Shown: positions 54,501-64,000, counted from the first letter of the stretch. The stretch: DNA of 64,000 bases from Euleptes europaea (GCF_029931775.1 NC_079312.1:135889872-135953871); one strand, 5' to 3'. A program made the numbers and translations. Notes: generated by a model from the sequence alone, not told the origin.

Positions 54501-56705
54501 ATGCTAGCCCTATACCACCATATCCTTAGGCTGAATTGGCTGTCTTAAAACCTGACACACTTGATCCACTCCTTTAAATTTTTAGGTAAAATCTTTTGGC
54601 ACATTTTCTAAATGTATTGGTGCTAGTATAAGGGCAAGCAACTTTTTAACATATGTAAACCAGGATCCCTAGGACTCTACAAGAGATACAAAAACATTCC
54701 CCTGAGGATGCAAGTTTAACACAGAGCCAAGTGTGAATGCCAGACGACACCTGGCAAAAGCCAGCCATGTGCCAAGCCGAGTCCCAGATTCACTGTGCTG
54801 CAGCAAGGATGATTTCCAGTTCTCTCTCAAAAAGAGAAACACAGAGAAAAGGAGAGTGAGAAGACTCCAAGAAATCTGTTGCTATTTTTGTTTTGTTTTT
54901 TAAGTAATTCAGGCACATAAACCAGAGAGAGCCTTTTGAGAGCTATAGATGCTCTGAATGATTCAAGATTCTCTGGTTTACATTAATTAAATCTGTGAAG
55001 CTGCCTTTCACCTAGTCAGACCACTGGCCCATCCAGTTCAGTAGTTTCTCCTCTGTCAGGCAGCAGCTCCCCAGAGTCTTGAGCAGAGAAAGATCTTTTG
55101 TCAACACCTGTTAACAAAAACCCTTTAACTGGTGCCAGAGGGTTCAACCTGGGATCTTCCGCATGCAGCTCCCCGCCACTGAACCACGGACCCTCCCCGA
55201 TGAAATTCTGGCCTGGTATTCCTCTCCAGGGCTCACTTCAAAGACCATCACTGAAAGCCTTATAGATGGCCATTCCATCTGTACCCCTTCCCCTTGGACG
55301 CTGCATGTCCTGGGGGGTGGGAAAGGCGTTTGGAGCTCAGAAGCCACTGAGAGCCACCATGGTGTAGTGGTTAAGAGTGGTGGTTTGGAGTGGTGGACTC
55401 TGATCTGGAGAACCGGGTTTGATTCCCCACTCCTCCACATGAGCAGTGGAGGCTAATCTGGCGAACTGGGTTGGTTTCCCACTCTTCCACATGAAGCCAG
55501 ATGGGTGACCTTGGGCTAGTCACACTCTCTCAGCCCCACCTACCTCACAGGGTGTCTGTTGTGGGGAGGGCAAGGGAAGATGATTGTAAGCCGGTTAGAT
55601 TAGCAAGAGGTGCATAGAAGGCTAGCAGGCTGCACGGGTGAGTGAAACCCAAGAGGGAATATCACTGGCCAGGGCTCCAGCATCTCAGAAATGCTCCAAA
55701 CCTCAGCAGGGAAACAACTGACCCCTCCAAGGGAATACAAGCCTTCCTCTACTTGCTTCCATTCTTAGTCTCCACAAGGATATTTCCAGGCACTCTTAAA
55801 ACATAATAGGTGGAAAGGGGGAGGGAGAGAAAATACACACAAACAGGACGTGACATGGCCTGAGCGGAGGGGCAGCAGAGGGTCAGCAGACACCTGCCAG
55901 CAGCGGCCTCGGAGGTGGGGCTGCAGCTGCAGCGAGGCCTGCCAGGCCAGAATTCCATCCACAGCCTCAGCAAACAAATAATAAATAATGCAAGCCAGTC
56001 AACAGAGCCGAAGCATAATCACAGGCTTTTGTCAGGGTTAAAACTAGCTGCAAATTTATATCTCAGCTACATAAAAAAGAAAAGCGGGGGGAGAAAGCAG
56101 GCTCCCATAAATTTACATACCTTTTTGAGCGTGATGAATGGGTCACTATTGAAACCTTGGAAAATACATCAGCAGAGAGGCTGGAAACCACAGCGTGTTT
56201 GGCTGCTGGTGCCTTTCATACAGGTGGCCTGGACAGGGCTACCTCTAGACCAGTGTTCACAGAGAGGCTTTGGTGAAAGGGGGTTGTGCAGTTCCTAGTT
56301 TGTTCACCAGAGGGCAGTATAAGCTGCCACCTCTCTACCTGGCAAATCTTCTGCACCATCTCGTACATTTCAAAGCCAAACCCCAAGGGAAAATGATGAG
56401 ATGACAGCCTTTGAACTCTGTGGAAAGATGCCCCCCTTTTGGTTTGCTTTATGGATTGTGACAACTGGCATGGCTTTGGCTGACACGGTACAAGAATACT
56501 CGAAGGCATTCAGTTCAGCCCTTTTGGTGTCAGGATCCCAATACATACCTGAGATTTTGAAAGGGTCTTGATCCGGTACATCCCTTATCCCTTCTGGCAG
56601 CTTGCCTGGCTCCACAGGTTCTATTTTTGCTGGGGAATGTTCCACTGCTGATAAGGTAGTGTAGGTGCTAATGACCAGTACGCCCAAACCGATCCATAAT
56701 ATGAT
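29388..56705 (-). CDS. SLC38A10: Sodium-coupled neutral amino acid transporter family member 10, last six coding exons (partial gene)
   Basis: SLC38A10 belongs to the amino-acid/auxin permease fold and carries an unusually long cytosolic C-terminus. Exons (5' to 3'): 56549-56705, 39477-39644, 38854-39243, 37701-37802, 33968-34147, 29388-30535. They encode the last 714 residues; human has about 735 after the same point. The first exon holds the final membrane segment [18 protein letters not shown] (human VVLWVGLGVLVVSTVTTL). The tail contains [20 protein letters not shown], a glutamine-rich coiled coil with [16 protein letters not shown], and a conserved end with [26 protein letters not shown] and HSRQIKQ. 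All junctions are GT-AG with matching phases. The exons for membrane segments 1-10 were not found before the right edge. Confidence 0.95.
31552..31779 (-). mobile_element. Hybrid SINE (family D) inserted in the palindromic element
   Basis: Tail AAAGTGCCATCAAGTCACAG at the left, tRNA head complement CTGCTCTTAACCATGCTGGC at the right. Target duplication TTCTCCACTCAAT (31539-31551) and TTCTCCATTCAAT (31780-31792), one mismatch. Confidence 0.88.
31925..33670 (+). mobile_element. 5'-truncated L2-type LINE inserted in the palindromic element
   Basis: Reverse transcriptase pieces are readable: [54 protein letters not shown] and a YTDDTQLYL box (usually YADDTQLYL). The downstream part reads [20 protein letters not shown]. 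The frame is not continuous (the YTDD frame is lost soon after 32640 and resumes in other frames), so the copy is dead. It ends GGGCAGCCTATAAATCAAAT. Confidence 0.88.
33968..34147 (-). CDS. SLC38A10: SLC38A10 coiled-coil exon
   Basis: Encodes [20 protein letters not shown], then [20 protein letters not shown]; human has [20 protein letters not shown] and [20 protein letters not shown]. This is the most conserved stretch of the tail and reads as a glutamine-rich coiled coil. Acceptor TTTTGCTCTAG, donor CCAG|GTAAAA. Confidence 0.96.
34148..37700. other. SLC38A10: SLC38A10 intron between the coiled-coil and 34-codon exons
   Basis: 3.5 kb. The CR1-type segment at 36915-37200 is recognised; I see nothing else nameable in 34148-36914. 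Confidence 0.4.
36915..37200 (+). mobile_element. CR1-type LINE 3' segment
   Basis: AGCCCTGCTGGATCAGACCA, AGTCCAGCAGTCTGTTCACA, CCTAATATAATAGGCATGCT and a degraded end near TTAAAGCCTTCCAAGTTGGC, a very common sauropsid CR1-like tail. Confidence 0.7.
37701..37802 (-). CDS. SLC38A10: SLC38A10 tail exon (34 codons)
   Basis: Encodes [20 protein letters not shown] then [13 protein letters not shown]. Acceptor CATTAGCAG, donor GAAG|GTGAGC in phase 1. The best anchor is the junction into the next exon, LE|EAG, which equals human LEEAG. Confidence 0.88.
38129..38310. mobile_element. Family G element in an SLC38A10 intron
   Basis: From CTAGGGCTTGCCAACGC to GAGGTTGGCAACTCTAG, same orientation as 11153. 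Flanks TACAATTA and CACAATAC agree at six of eight positions. Confidence 0.72.
38854..39243 (-). CDS. SLC38A10: SLC38A10 tail exon ([14 protein letters not shown] block)
   Basis: Opens [20 protein letters not shown], close to human [20 protein letters not shown], then runs through repeated KPVPE units ([20 protein letters not shown]). Acceptor CCCTGTAG, donor CCTG|GTAAGT. The KPVPE repetition is not in the human sequence as I recall it and looks like a local expansion. Confidence 0.93.
39477..39644 (-). CDS. SLC38A10: SLC38A10 tail exon (QNLAVEK to LDRPDQ)
   Basis: Encodes an acidic/basic low-complexity stretch with [17 protein letters not shown] and [10 protein letters not shown]; human has ELEQAQIKGPVDVPGRE and EEAQLDRPGQ. 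Acceptor GCTTTTCAG, donor CAAG|GTAGGG. Confidence 0.93.
40500..40769. mobile_element. Non-autonomous hAT element with perfect 8-base target duplication
   Basis: Ends CAGTGGTTCCCAACTTTTT and GGTTGGGAACCAGTG are the classical hAT inverted repeat. CCCTACAG is duplicated exactly at 40492-40499 and 40770-40777. 270 bases, no transposase. Confidence 0.93.
41316..41523 (-). mobile_element. tRNA-derived SINE (family A), reverse
   Basis: 3' end GAAGCTGCCTTCTACTGAAC at the left; B-box complement CGGGATTGAAC and head complement CTACCACTGAGCCACAGCC at the right. Confidence 0.88.
41524..41705 (+). mobile_element. tRNA-derived SINE with L2-like tail
   Basis: GAGTAGTGGTTAGAGTGTCG head, B box AGTTCAAATCCCC, and a GAGTGGGATAAAATAATGTG tail, directly abutting the previous SINE. 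Confidence 0.65.
42611..42890 (-). mobile_element. Three-part SINE: tRNA head, internal 5S segment, family C tail
   Basis: On the minus strand it begins with a tRNA head (GGTGTAGTGGTTATGGTATT, B box TTGAATCTCTCC), then a short 5S-derived segment (GTATTGGGATGGGAGACCAC), then the tail (GGCAAACCACCTCTAAATGT and CACCACAAGTCAGCTGTGAC). Confidence 0.8.
42891..47085. other. SLC38A10: SLC38A10 16.9 kb intron, central stretch
   Basis: No exon or named repeat recognised apart from a CA microsatellite at 45665-45696 and small C- or G-runs (43460, 44488, 46386, 46842). Confidence 0.35.
45665..45696. repeat. (CA)n microsatellite
   Basis: Near-perfect ACACAC run of about 30 bases. Confidence 0.9.
47090..47305 (+). 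mobile_element. tRNA-derived SINE, diverged
   Basis: Head CCTGGCGCAGTGGTCTGAGT, B box AGTTCAAATCCCC, then GCTGGGTGACCAAGACG; a short internal duplication of GGGTGACCAAGACGCTCG-like sequence is present. Confidence 0.6.
47395..48067. mobile_element. Terminal-inverted-repeat element with a nested inner palindrome
   Basis: Ends AGGCCCCTTTCAAACAGCC and TAATGTGAAAGGGGCCT are inverted repeats, and further inner parts match (GCAGCCGGTTGCAAACAG with GGAAAGCAACCAG). At its centre (47739-47865) is a second palindrome with AACTTTTGCGCTATAGCGCT at the left and its near complement at the right. Confidence 0.7.
48068..51180. other. SLC38A10: SLC38A10 16.9 kb intron, right-central stretch
   Basis: 3.1 kb without a recognised exon or repeat; short G/C runs only. 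Confidence 0.35.
51240..51500 (+). mobile_element. LINE (L2/L3-like) fragment, C-terminal part of the second open reading frame
   Basis: Reads [20 protein letters not shown], then LLTG and LHWLPVLF, matching the LDYCN...LTG...LHWLPV pattern of L2-clade proteins. Short and heavily degraded. Confidence 0.6.
51865..52540 (-). mobile_element. Non-LTR LINE fragment with a C-terminal Cys/His knuckle
   Basis: The minus strand reads [20 protein letters not shown], then [20 protein letters not shown] and [16 protein letters not shown]. This C-x-C ... H-x4-C arrangement closes the second frame of a lizard LINE clade, but I cannot name the clade with certainty. Two frames are involved, so the copy is broken. 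Confidence 0.65.
52656..53025 (+). mobile_element. hAT-like 5' terminal region
   Basis: Starts CAGGGGTGTTGAACTCATTT with GAGGGCCGGGTATGACATAA and CTTGGTCGGGACGGGCCATG, a familiar hAT terminus. No matching right end was found, so the element is incomplete or continues into the repeats beyond. Confidence 0.6.
53026..53160. repeat. Minisatellite, about 62-base unit, 2.3 copies
   Basis: Units carry CTGCCTTGGCTAGCAAACCT / GTTGCCTTGGTTGGCAAGCC followed by CCAGCCCAGATCTG. Confidence 0.8.
53184..53502. repeat. Purine-rich (GGGA/GAAA) tract of about 320 bases
   Basis: Almost entirely A and G on the plus strand, with GGGAGGGAGGGAGGGA and AAGGAAAGAAGGAAA runs. The long reading frames seen across it on both strands are composition artefacts. 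Confidence 0.92.
53537..54190. repeat. GC-rich minisatellite present in both orientations around a hAT-like terminus
   Basis: Plus-oriented units at 53551-53817 (GAAGGCTTCCTGCTGGCGAG, CACACGGGGCCGCAGC; about 64-base units in a 128-base higher-order period) and reverse-oriented units at 53985-54190. Between them lies CAGGGGTGTCAAATATGCGG (from 53842), a typical hAT terminus. Confidence 0.8.
54187..54328. repeat. Short inverted-repeat element
   Basis: CCTTGGAGGAAGACAAATCA at the left pairs with ATTTGTCTTCCTCCAAGG at the right, about 35-base arms around a loop of about 75 bases. Confidence 0.75.
54996..55200 (-). mobile_element. tRNA-derived SINE (family A), reverse, diverged
   Basis: TGAAGCTGCCTTTCACC, CCCTTTAACTGGTGCC and the B-box complement GGTTCAACCTGGGA region. 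Confidence 0.75.
55349..55600 (+). mobile_element. tRNA-derived SINE (family B)
   Basis: CATGGTGTAGTGGTTAAGAG head, B box GGGTTTGATTCCCC, CACAGGGTGTCTGTTG and a GTAAGCCGGTTAG end; forward copy of the family at 6237. Confidence 0.88.
56549..56705 (-). CDS. SLC38A10: SLC38A10 exon with the last transmembrane segment
   Basis: Encodes 52 residues from [18 protein letters not shown] to DQDPFKIS. Acceptor TTTGCACCAG, donor TCAG|GTATGT in phase 1. The start coincides with the human junction before VVLWVGLG. Confidence 0.93.
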
Positions 56706-57295
56706 CTGGTGCAAAGAATTTATTAGATCCCTTAATGCAAAGTACAAAGAAAGGAAGAATGGAAAGAGAAAGACATGTAACGACAACAACAAAAACAACT
56801 AGAGGCCTACAGCCAAAGATCTGGCTGGTTATTTCAAACCAATATTCTTTGGCTGTGTGGCTCCTGGTCATGTGCATCTTCCCTCGCCCAGTTTTCCTTC
56901 CCTCTCGACACTCCCTCCTCTAACTTCTCCCCTTAGTCTCATTCTTTTGGGCTGATTCCTTTTCCAACTTTCCTTTTGTAGTTCCTTGCCTATTGCCTTC
57001 TCAGGACCTGGTCTCTTCCTTGTCAAGGGTCCTTCTTCCCTTTTTTCTCTCCAAAGACTTCCCTGTCCCTCTGTTGCCTAAAAACACAGTCAACATCAGC
57101 CAGACACCCTTCTTCCCACTCTGTAAACCCTTCTGTGAAGCTGGGAAGCTCAGCCATTCATGGGCGGAGGCTTCCTCACCATGGCTACAAAATACCTAGT
57201 GCATTGCAGAATTGATTACACCTCATTTAAATCATGCTTTGCATTGTGTTCCCTAAAAGTGAAAATTAAGGGTGCTTAAATGTATCAGTGGGGCT

Positions 57296-57507
57296 TGTGT
57301 GTAAAGTGCCATCAAGTCACAGCCGACTTATGGTGACTCTAGGGTTTTCATGGCAAGAGACGAACAGAGGTGGTTTGCCATTGCTTTCCTCTGTGTAGCG
57401 ACCCTAGTATTCCTTGGTCTCCCATCCAAGTACTAACCAGGGCCAATCTTGCTTAGCTTCCGAGATCTGACAAGATCAGGCTAGCCTGGGCCATCCAGGT
57501 CAGGGCA
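57296..57507 (-). mobile_element. 5S rRNA-derived SINE (family C), reverse
   Basis: Tail AAAGTGCCATCAAGTCACAG, then GGTCTCCCATCCAAGTACTA and GCTTAGCTTCCGAGATCTGA of 5S. Confidence 0.9.
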
Positions 57508-59395
57508 TCAATGGAGCTTAGGCACAGGAAAAATAAACTTCAGCTGCCTTGATTCAAAAGGAATCTCACATACTTGACTTTCTCAGGACTGTACCGTAAC
57601 ATATACATCTTCAGTGTTATCAGAGGTTTAAAAAACCAAACCAACCAATATTGAGTTTTACAAATGAGAGCTAGCATTGGACAACTGCACCTTTCCTTGT
57701 AAAAATTTGTTTCTCACCACTTCTATAAAGGAGACATATGGAAAATATGGATGTTTTGCTTACAAAGGTCACTAAATCAGATATAAAGGCTCTGAAACCT
57801 GGGAGCTGTTGTCTGAGCAGTTATCCACCGGCACAACAAATAGCTGCATACAAGTCTGTAGAAACTTTCCATCAGGGTTTAGCAGGACCTCTGTATAATA
57901 AGCCTCCTCCTATATAGCATTTCCAACCAAACACTGTAATTTGATGCAGCTCTTGACACAGCCAACTAGAAAATAAAAATGGCCACTGACGTTCAGAGCG
58001 GGGGAGAAGCTTGTGCACCCCTCCCAACACTTGAGGCAAGATGCGTGGAAGCACGTGGCCATGGGAATGCATGACCCCGTCAGCTATGCTCTGGAAGCTA
58101 AAATGTACCTGGACCTGACTGCACGCCATCTCTGCAGCTTGCACAGAACGCAATGCCAGATGCAACCTTGGATCCCATTTAGAACCGCAAAGAGTTTCCC
58201 AGTGTCATTAGGCGGGGGGAAGGCTTGAAGACAACGGAACAATGTGTGCTCGTGTCCCAAAACATGGCAACATTCTGGAGGTTTCCCAATTGTCAGAAGC
58301 AGGATGTCTTCAGGCACTGCACTCTACTCCACTACATGCTTCCTGCCCCAATATAGTGGCTCTCCATTGCCCTACTACTCCTCTCTTCCTCGCTCACCAC
58401 AATAATCCCCGCCGTATAATTCTGCAAGAAGAACTGGGAAGATAAAGTTATTTTGCATGACTGATTGTAGAATTTGGAAACAGAATTTAGAGGGTTTCTT
58501 CTTATAACCGCTGCAGAAATGTAGAGTTCCTGGTCATTATAGCACAAGCTTCATTGTTTGCTTTGAAAACACACACACAGCACGTTGATTGAAGATATCT
58601 GTTGAAGTTTCAGTAATTTATGTGGTACTGGGTGGGGGCGATCAGCTGAGCAGATACACAAAGTAATGGATAAACAATATGGGCATCAGGCGCATTTGCC
58701 TCACTTGAGCAGCCAGAGCTGCCAAACTCCAAATGAAAAAACGTACTGGCAGAGAGGCGAGCAAATGGAATGTTGGCTGACAGTGAAGGAGATTTAATTA
58801 AACTCTGATGTATTATTTTTACCTTGTTAATCACTGTAATTGTCACTGCAAGGGCTTTACATGGAACCTGGTCTGCATGTCAACGATGTTACTAACACAG
58901 GTGCTGGGAGAACCATGGTGCTGGTAGAACCAGGATGGCTGGCCAAAAGGTGGCAAAGAAGACAGCGAGGAAGCAGAGAAGGGGGTCGTTGAGGCATAAA
59001 TGAAGCCTCTGTTTTGCCCTTTCCCTCCTCAAAGGGGTATTAGATCAAGTGGAAGAACTGTGTGTCAGAACAGACTTACAGGTGATGTCTGAAAAAACAG
59101 AGAAACGTTACCTGTAGGAGATGTGAGGGAATAGGCACCAGTCCCTGAAAAATGGCAGTGACGTTCTTGCCACTCACCAGGAAGCAGATATCTGAAAGGT
59201 ATTTTGCAGACAGGACCCCACTCTGCAAGCCCACTTTGCCCCCCACCACTAGAAAGACCTTGTTTTTCTGACAGTACAAATGCTCAGCAGAGGCGGAATG
59301 GCTGCCTCTTTCATTGCTCATCCTCATCCCATCAAGAAATATCTGGGCCTACATATGCATCAAGATCTTGGGATGAGCAAGTCTACCACTTGGGA
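57508..59395. other. SLC38A10: SLC38A10 intron at the right edge, first part
   Basis: Nothing recognised. A 59076-59327 minus-strand frame has donor-like sites but no family match. Confidence 0.35.
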
Positions 59396-59528
59396 CCCAT
59401 GTCACTATCTGATGAAGGGAGCTTTGACTCTTGAAAGCTTATACCCCGCAAAAAATTTTTGGTTTTTAAGGTGCTACTAGACTTAAATCTAGTTGTTCTA
59501 ATACAGACCAACATGGTTACCCTCTGAA
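59396..59528 (+). mobile_element. Family E copy
   Basis: TCTGATGAAGGGAGCTTTGA, CTTGAAAGCTTATACCCCGC and TTTTTAAGGTGCTACTAGAC, ending ACAGACCAACATGGTTACCC. Confidence 0.75.
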
Positions 59529-61168
59529 AGGATGCTACTAGCGCTACACCTGCTCCATCAGTTACTGTACAGCTTTAATACCAAGGGAGCAATACAGCCT
59601 AACTGTACAGAGCTTCAGTTTAACCAACCCTTGGGAAGTACATTGAGCAGCCAGAAGTCCTCAGTACGGCACCAAGGCTCACTGTCCAGTATTCATTGTC
59701 AAGTATTTCCTGTGCTCTTCAGAGTAAGAACAGCTCATAATGGATAGTACCATAAGCAGGTAAAACAGACAGGAAATGGAGGAAGACTGCAGCGTATGAA
59801 TGGGGTAGAAGGGAGCAGGGCAAGCGGCAACGTTGTTCACGGAGGACAACCTAGCATGAAGGCAGATGGCAATTAGTTATAGACATTTCACAGAATTAGC
59901 TTCAAGAAGCAGCTTCTCACAGATTTGACCAGGGAAGAAATCTGGAAGGCATAAAATCTGACCATTCTGCAATTTCAAATTTGTGGGAAGAGATGGCCCA
60001 TGTACAAGGAGAAAATGGAAGATGATTTTAGACAGGAGTTGGCAAGGTTTTGCTTCTGAGAAGCAACCCAAATGGATAGGATGAAGGGATCAAGAGCCTT
60101 TCAAAAAGAAAAGATCAAGGAAAGAGACAGAATTGGAGAAGAGCACAAAGACCGGGGGGGGGGCATGGGAGATGCTGAAATGTACTTCAGCCATTTTGAA
60201 GAACCACACATAAAGATTAAAAGATCCAAACACCCATAACATTTGCCAATACAGAAGAGATGGCAGCTTTTTGAACAATCTTAGAAGCCTTGACAGACAA
60301 AACCCAAATCCTTGGTCAGGTCACAGAGGAAAAGGGCAGGAAAATGGTTTACAATCCTCACCAAGAACAGGACTCTATATGTGGATTTTCAGGAAGAACA
60401 ATATCCTGCTAGACCTTACAGATTTACAATGTCTGCCCTCAGCTCTTCCTGCTAGCCCAATGTTCTGAAGCCTCTGCACTTGGGCAGGAATGAAAATAGA
60501 ATAGATTATATTGGTCACCAAAGAAACAACATATAGGAAGAGAATGGAATGACCACAAAGGCAGCAAAACAAGGTTGAAAAAGATGTGCCTTAAAAAAAA
60601 AAAAACCAAAGAAGAACATGTTTAGAGTATGTGTACATATGCGTGATCACATTTTAAAAACTATTCTTGATAGGAACTGCACCCTAGGAAATCTGAGGCC
60701 AGACCTTAGCATGTAAACGCAACATTCCACTGCAAACAACCAGAATCTTGTATGGTTGATCTATCAAACAAAATTCTTAAGGCGGCAAGATCCACATGAC
60801 TATTAGCTTGCATTCATAAGACCACCAACTTGTGCAGAATCAGACGAAGTGGGCAAGCTTGCTGCTTCAAAGCCCTGCTACCAACCTTGGTGCTCTTTAG
60901 CGCTACACTTAGTAGCACTACACCTCTGGCACTAGGGTTCACACAAAAAACCCTACATGGCTGTTGGCATAAATCCACCTATTCTTAGATGATCATGCAA
61001 AACAGCTTGCCCGGAGAGGCTATTCTTGATGCCCTATAAAAATCCAGAATGAACATTGCTAGTTTCTGATTGCATTATACAAGAACAATTTGCAAAAGAT
61101 CAGATACGGATAAAGGGAAGGCAGATAAGGAAAGAAGAACATCCAGCCATCTATTTTCAAGTCCTTGA
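59529..61168. other. SLC38A10: SLC38A10 intron at the right edge, second part
   Basis: No exon or named repeat seen; a poly-A run lies at 60594-60605. Confidence 0.3.
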
Positions 61169-61170
61169 CA

Positions 61171-61380
61171 CATGAACACATGAAGCCTTATACTGAATCA
61201 GACCCTTAGTACATTAAAGTCAGTATTGCCTACTCAGACCGGCAGCGGCTCTCCAGGTCGCAGGAAGAGGTCTTTCACATCACCTACTTGCCTAGTCCCT
61301 TTAACTGGAGATACCTGGGATTGAACCTGGGACCTTCTGCATGCCAAGCAGATGCTCTACCACTGAGCCACAGCCCCTCC
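61171..61380 (-). mobile_element. tRNA-derived SINE (family A), reverse, well preserved
   Basis: CATGAACACATGAAGCCTTA at the 3' end; CCCTTTAACTGGAGATACC; head complement CTACCACTGAGCCACAGCCC. Confidence 0.9.
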
Positions 61381-62523
61381 ACTTTAAGTCATTTTCATCT
61401 CCTATGAAACTTTGACTCCCAGGCACTGAACTTGCTGCAGAATTTTGGTTAATAGGAGTTTACAAAAATTACTGCTCCCTCAAGGATTTGTCAGATGCTG
61501 TGAAGTATGTTATTACATTGCTTTCTAGGAACAAGGCAACGTGTTGATTTAAAAGTGCCACTCAATTCAATGCGAGATTCTCCCAACTAAAATGTACAGT
61601 GGATCGCAGGAATCTGAGCCTTACTCAGACAAATGTTCCCTGAGTCAGGTTACAGGAGGTCAGATCCTGAGTTTGAATCCTGACTTCCAATCCTTACACT
61701 ATTCTTTCAACCAAGCCCCAGCTCTGCCGCTGCCTAAGGCTAGGAGACCCAACTGCCTCCCGTTATGAGAATGTAACAAATAACGAAAACCAAATAAAGA
61801 AAAACATAAAGAAAACATTCTGGAAAAGAAGGATACAATTGGATGCTCGGTTGTGAAGTGTTCTGCTGGTAATTACAGCTGGAATTGAAACCTGGCACTT
61901 GGGGTTTGTGGTATGGGTGTGCTGGATTCACACTTAATGAGACTGATACACTGGAGAAGACAAACCAAGTTAATTTCCCCTATATACAGGAGTCTAACTG
62001 GCAGTTTCCCCCCACCTAGAAGAACAAAGTAACACACATACACACAAGGCACACAAGGCAGGGTGCAAGAGCACCAGTGGCTGGAGTCCAAGGAACAGTC
62101 ACGCTTCTGTGGGTGGGAACCGTGTACATGCAGCTGGGCCTTCACTTGCCGTTCTTGCCGATGAGAGAAGCCACTGTTCCTTTAAAAAGCAGCGTCTTTC
62201 TTCAGCAGGGGCTGCCACAAAACAGAGAGCAAAGCTCTGGCGGCACGTGCAGTCCTGTCCTACATGTGCCTGTCCTGTCCTCTGTGGAAAATTAACTTTA
62301 TTTGGCTTCTCTGGTGTATCAATCTCATTAAGCACGAAGCCAGAACACCCAAATCAATAAAGCCCAGGTGCCTGGCTTCAGCTCCTGACACAGCTACAAG
62401 CTGAAAAATGCAGCATCCGATCAGTCAACTTTTCAGAATTCTTTCTTCATAGTGCTTCCCTGGCCTTTGATCAGCAGCTGAAGATCTGGATGCTTATTTT
62501 AAGCCAACAGGTGAACTTGTGAA
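61381..62523. other. SLC38A10: SLC38A10 intron at the right edge, third part
   Basis: No exon, SINE or other repeat recognised. Confidence 0.3.
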
Positions 62524-62730
62524 CCTGACCTGGATAGCCCCAGGCTAGCCTGATCTTGTCAGATCGCAGAAGCTAAGCAGGGTCGACCCTGGCAAGTATT
62601 TGGGTGGGAGACCTCCAAGGAATACCAGGGGCATGACGCGGAGGAAGCAATGGCAAACCACCTCTGGACGTCTCTTGCCTTGAAAACCCTACGGGTCTCC
62701 GTAAGTCAGATGTGACTTGAAAGCAAAAAA
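62524..62730 (+). mobile_element. 5S rRNA-derived SINE (family C)
   Basis: 5S part GCAGAAGCTAAGCAGGGTCG and GTATTTGGGTGGGAGACCTC; tail CCGTAAGTCAGATGTGACTT and an A-rich end. Confidence 0.9.
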
Positions 62731-64000
62731 AACCCCAAAAGGTGAACTTCAGCCTCCTTCACCTCAGCAACTCCTGGAGAAATGAGTGTCTCTTCTCTCT
62801 CTTCCCAGTATCCCTTCCCTTCCCCTTGCTCCTCGTTCCGGTGGACTCTGAACCATTTCCTCCCTTTCTTTCACTGACCCCGCTTTGCCTCCCCATCTTT
62901 GCCTTGGCCAGAACCTTCCCTCTGGCATGTGCCTCGGCAGGACTGGAGCAGTTCTGTCGGTGGCAACCAGAACTACGCAGCCCGCTGCAATCAGAGACCC
63001 TTCTGACTGCCCAGGCCAGCCCCTCCAACGACAGCCAGGCAGCTGAGCCAATCATTGCCAAAGGCTTCAGCACCAACATGAATCCTCCCACAACGCTGAT
63101 TTCATGAAAACGTTGGCTGTTGCTGCGACAATCTTTAAAAAACGTATCCTGGAATCTCATGTTTCTTATCCCCTCAGGAACCGCTTGATTTATTAATTCC
63201 CAACCAAAAAAAAAAATTCCAAGCAAAGCTTTTCCGAAAAGGTTAACATCTTTAAAGCTCCCTTCCCATTTGCAGGTGGATAACCATTAAATATAATGGA
63301 GATGACAAGGCATCTGTAGGCAACGAGCAGCAGTGACCTCAATGGAATGAGAAAAAAAACACACTCTCTTTTTTCTTGAGCTTCCCGTAATGCCAGCAAA
63401 GTAATTAACAAGATGGTGGTGAGAGCACTTAAATAAAAATAAAGGAACTTTGTCTGCTTCTGTGTCACCCATGGGGAGAACGGTCACAGAATGGCAATGA
63501 ACTGCAGGAGATACTTAGGTAGGCTGAGGTGTGTGATGTGAGGTTAATGTTGAACAGAAGCGTTCCCAGACAGAGTGCATCAGAGGACACATGCAGGAAT
63601 GGGCGGAAATCATGGGAACCTTGAGGATAGCTTGGCAGCAGCAGGCCATAAGGACTGGGCACCAAAGGAGAACAATAGGGGAAGAAATTCCTTCCAGAAT
63701 CAGAGATAGGAGAAGACCCCAAATAACCCAAGAAGTCCCCAAAAAATGTCTACCAGAGGTTCACTCCGTGAGAATACCTTGAGGAACACAGATTAGAATG
63801 CAGTGAGACCGATCTCTGGAAGTTTTCAAGCATATTTGCTTGGTATCAAGAGCACAGGGCCTCTTCGCTTCCTATCAGAGTCTCCAAAAAAGCTCCAGGA
63901 TTGGAAACAGATGCCCTCATCCCTTGCTGTACTCACTCTGATGGCTATCCTGGCAAGACCACGTTCCCCGCATCGCTGGCCTATTTACTCCCAGCTCTCA
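62731..64000. other. Right-edge sequence, nothing recognised
   Basis: Presumed SLC38A10 intron. I looked for the conserved exon ending ...YKKIHKNALSSQ (human) and did not find it. Confidence 0.35.

Noticed and set aside
59076-59327. Minus-strand frame with donor-like GTGAGT and GTAACG sites, considered as an extra SLC38A10 exon
   Set aside because: No similarity to the transporter core or tail, and no matching position in the human gene as I recall it.
62742-63107. 121-codon plus-strand frame with a hydrophobic start
   Set aside because: Begins in the end of a SINE, has no recognisable domain, and an overlapping minus-strand frame is longer.

Overview
The window is vertebrate nuclear DNA, most likely from a squamate reptile (a lizard, possibly a gecko). 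The evidence is spliced genes with short GT-AG exons, CpG-island promoters, and a dense load of 5S-rRNA-derived and tRNA-derived SINEs, L2-type and CR1-type LINE fragments and hAT-type DNA elements of the kind known from sauropsids. The species call is inference; the gene calls rest on protein matches recalled from the human orthologues.

Three host genes are readable, in the order seen in human 17q25.3. TEPSIN lies on the minus strand at 8014-22273 (13 coding exons, 581 residues, complete). It is head-to-head with NDUFAF8 on the plus strand at 22616-25485 (3 coding exons, 70 residues, complete). Their start codons are 342 bases apart across a shared CpG-rich promoter with two CCAAT boxes and an ETS-type site. 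SLC38A10 is on the minus strand, converging tail-to-tail on NDUFAF8; its last six coding exons lie at 29388-56705, and the upstream exons fall beyond the right edge. At the left edge a second CpG island (about 1740-2190) probably marks the 5' end of the next gene, CEP131 by synteny, transcribed leftward out of the window.

Region by region: 1-2200 is the putative CEP131 promoter with SINEs; 2241-2939 is a five-copy tandem array of a dispersed repeat; 2940-8013 is intergenic repeat and unassigned DNA; 8014-22273 is TEPSIN; 22274-22615 is the bidirectional promoter; 22616-26700 is NDUFAF8; 27460-29387 is the probable SLC38A10 3' untranslated region; 29388-64000 is SLC38A10 exons separated by large introns (one of 16.9 kb, one open at the right edge). 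The introns carry a palindromic element split by a SINE and an L2, a CR1 fragment, hAT elements with intact 8-base target duplications, a GA tract with minisatellites, a large terminal-inverted-repeat element, and LINE remnants.

The three proteins do not form one pathway. Tepsin is an AP-4 coat accessory protein at the trans-Golgi network, NDUFAF8 a mitochondrial complex I assembly factor, and SLC38A10 an amino-acid transporter-family membrane protein with a very long cytosolic tail. The most unusual signal is in the repeats. Several families share a CTGAWGA / stem / GAAA arrangement resembling a hammerhead ribozyme core with one extra adenosine, and one family sits in tandem and foldback multimers flanked by 9 to 15-base duplications.
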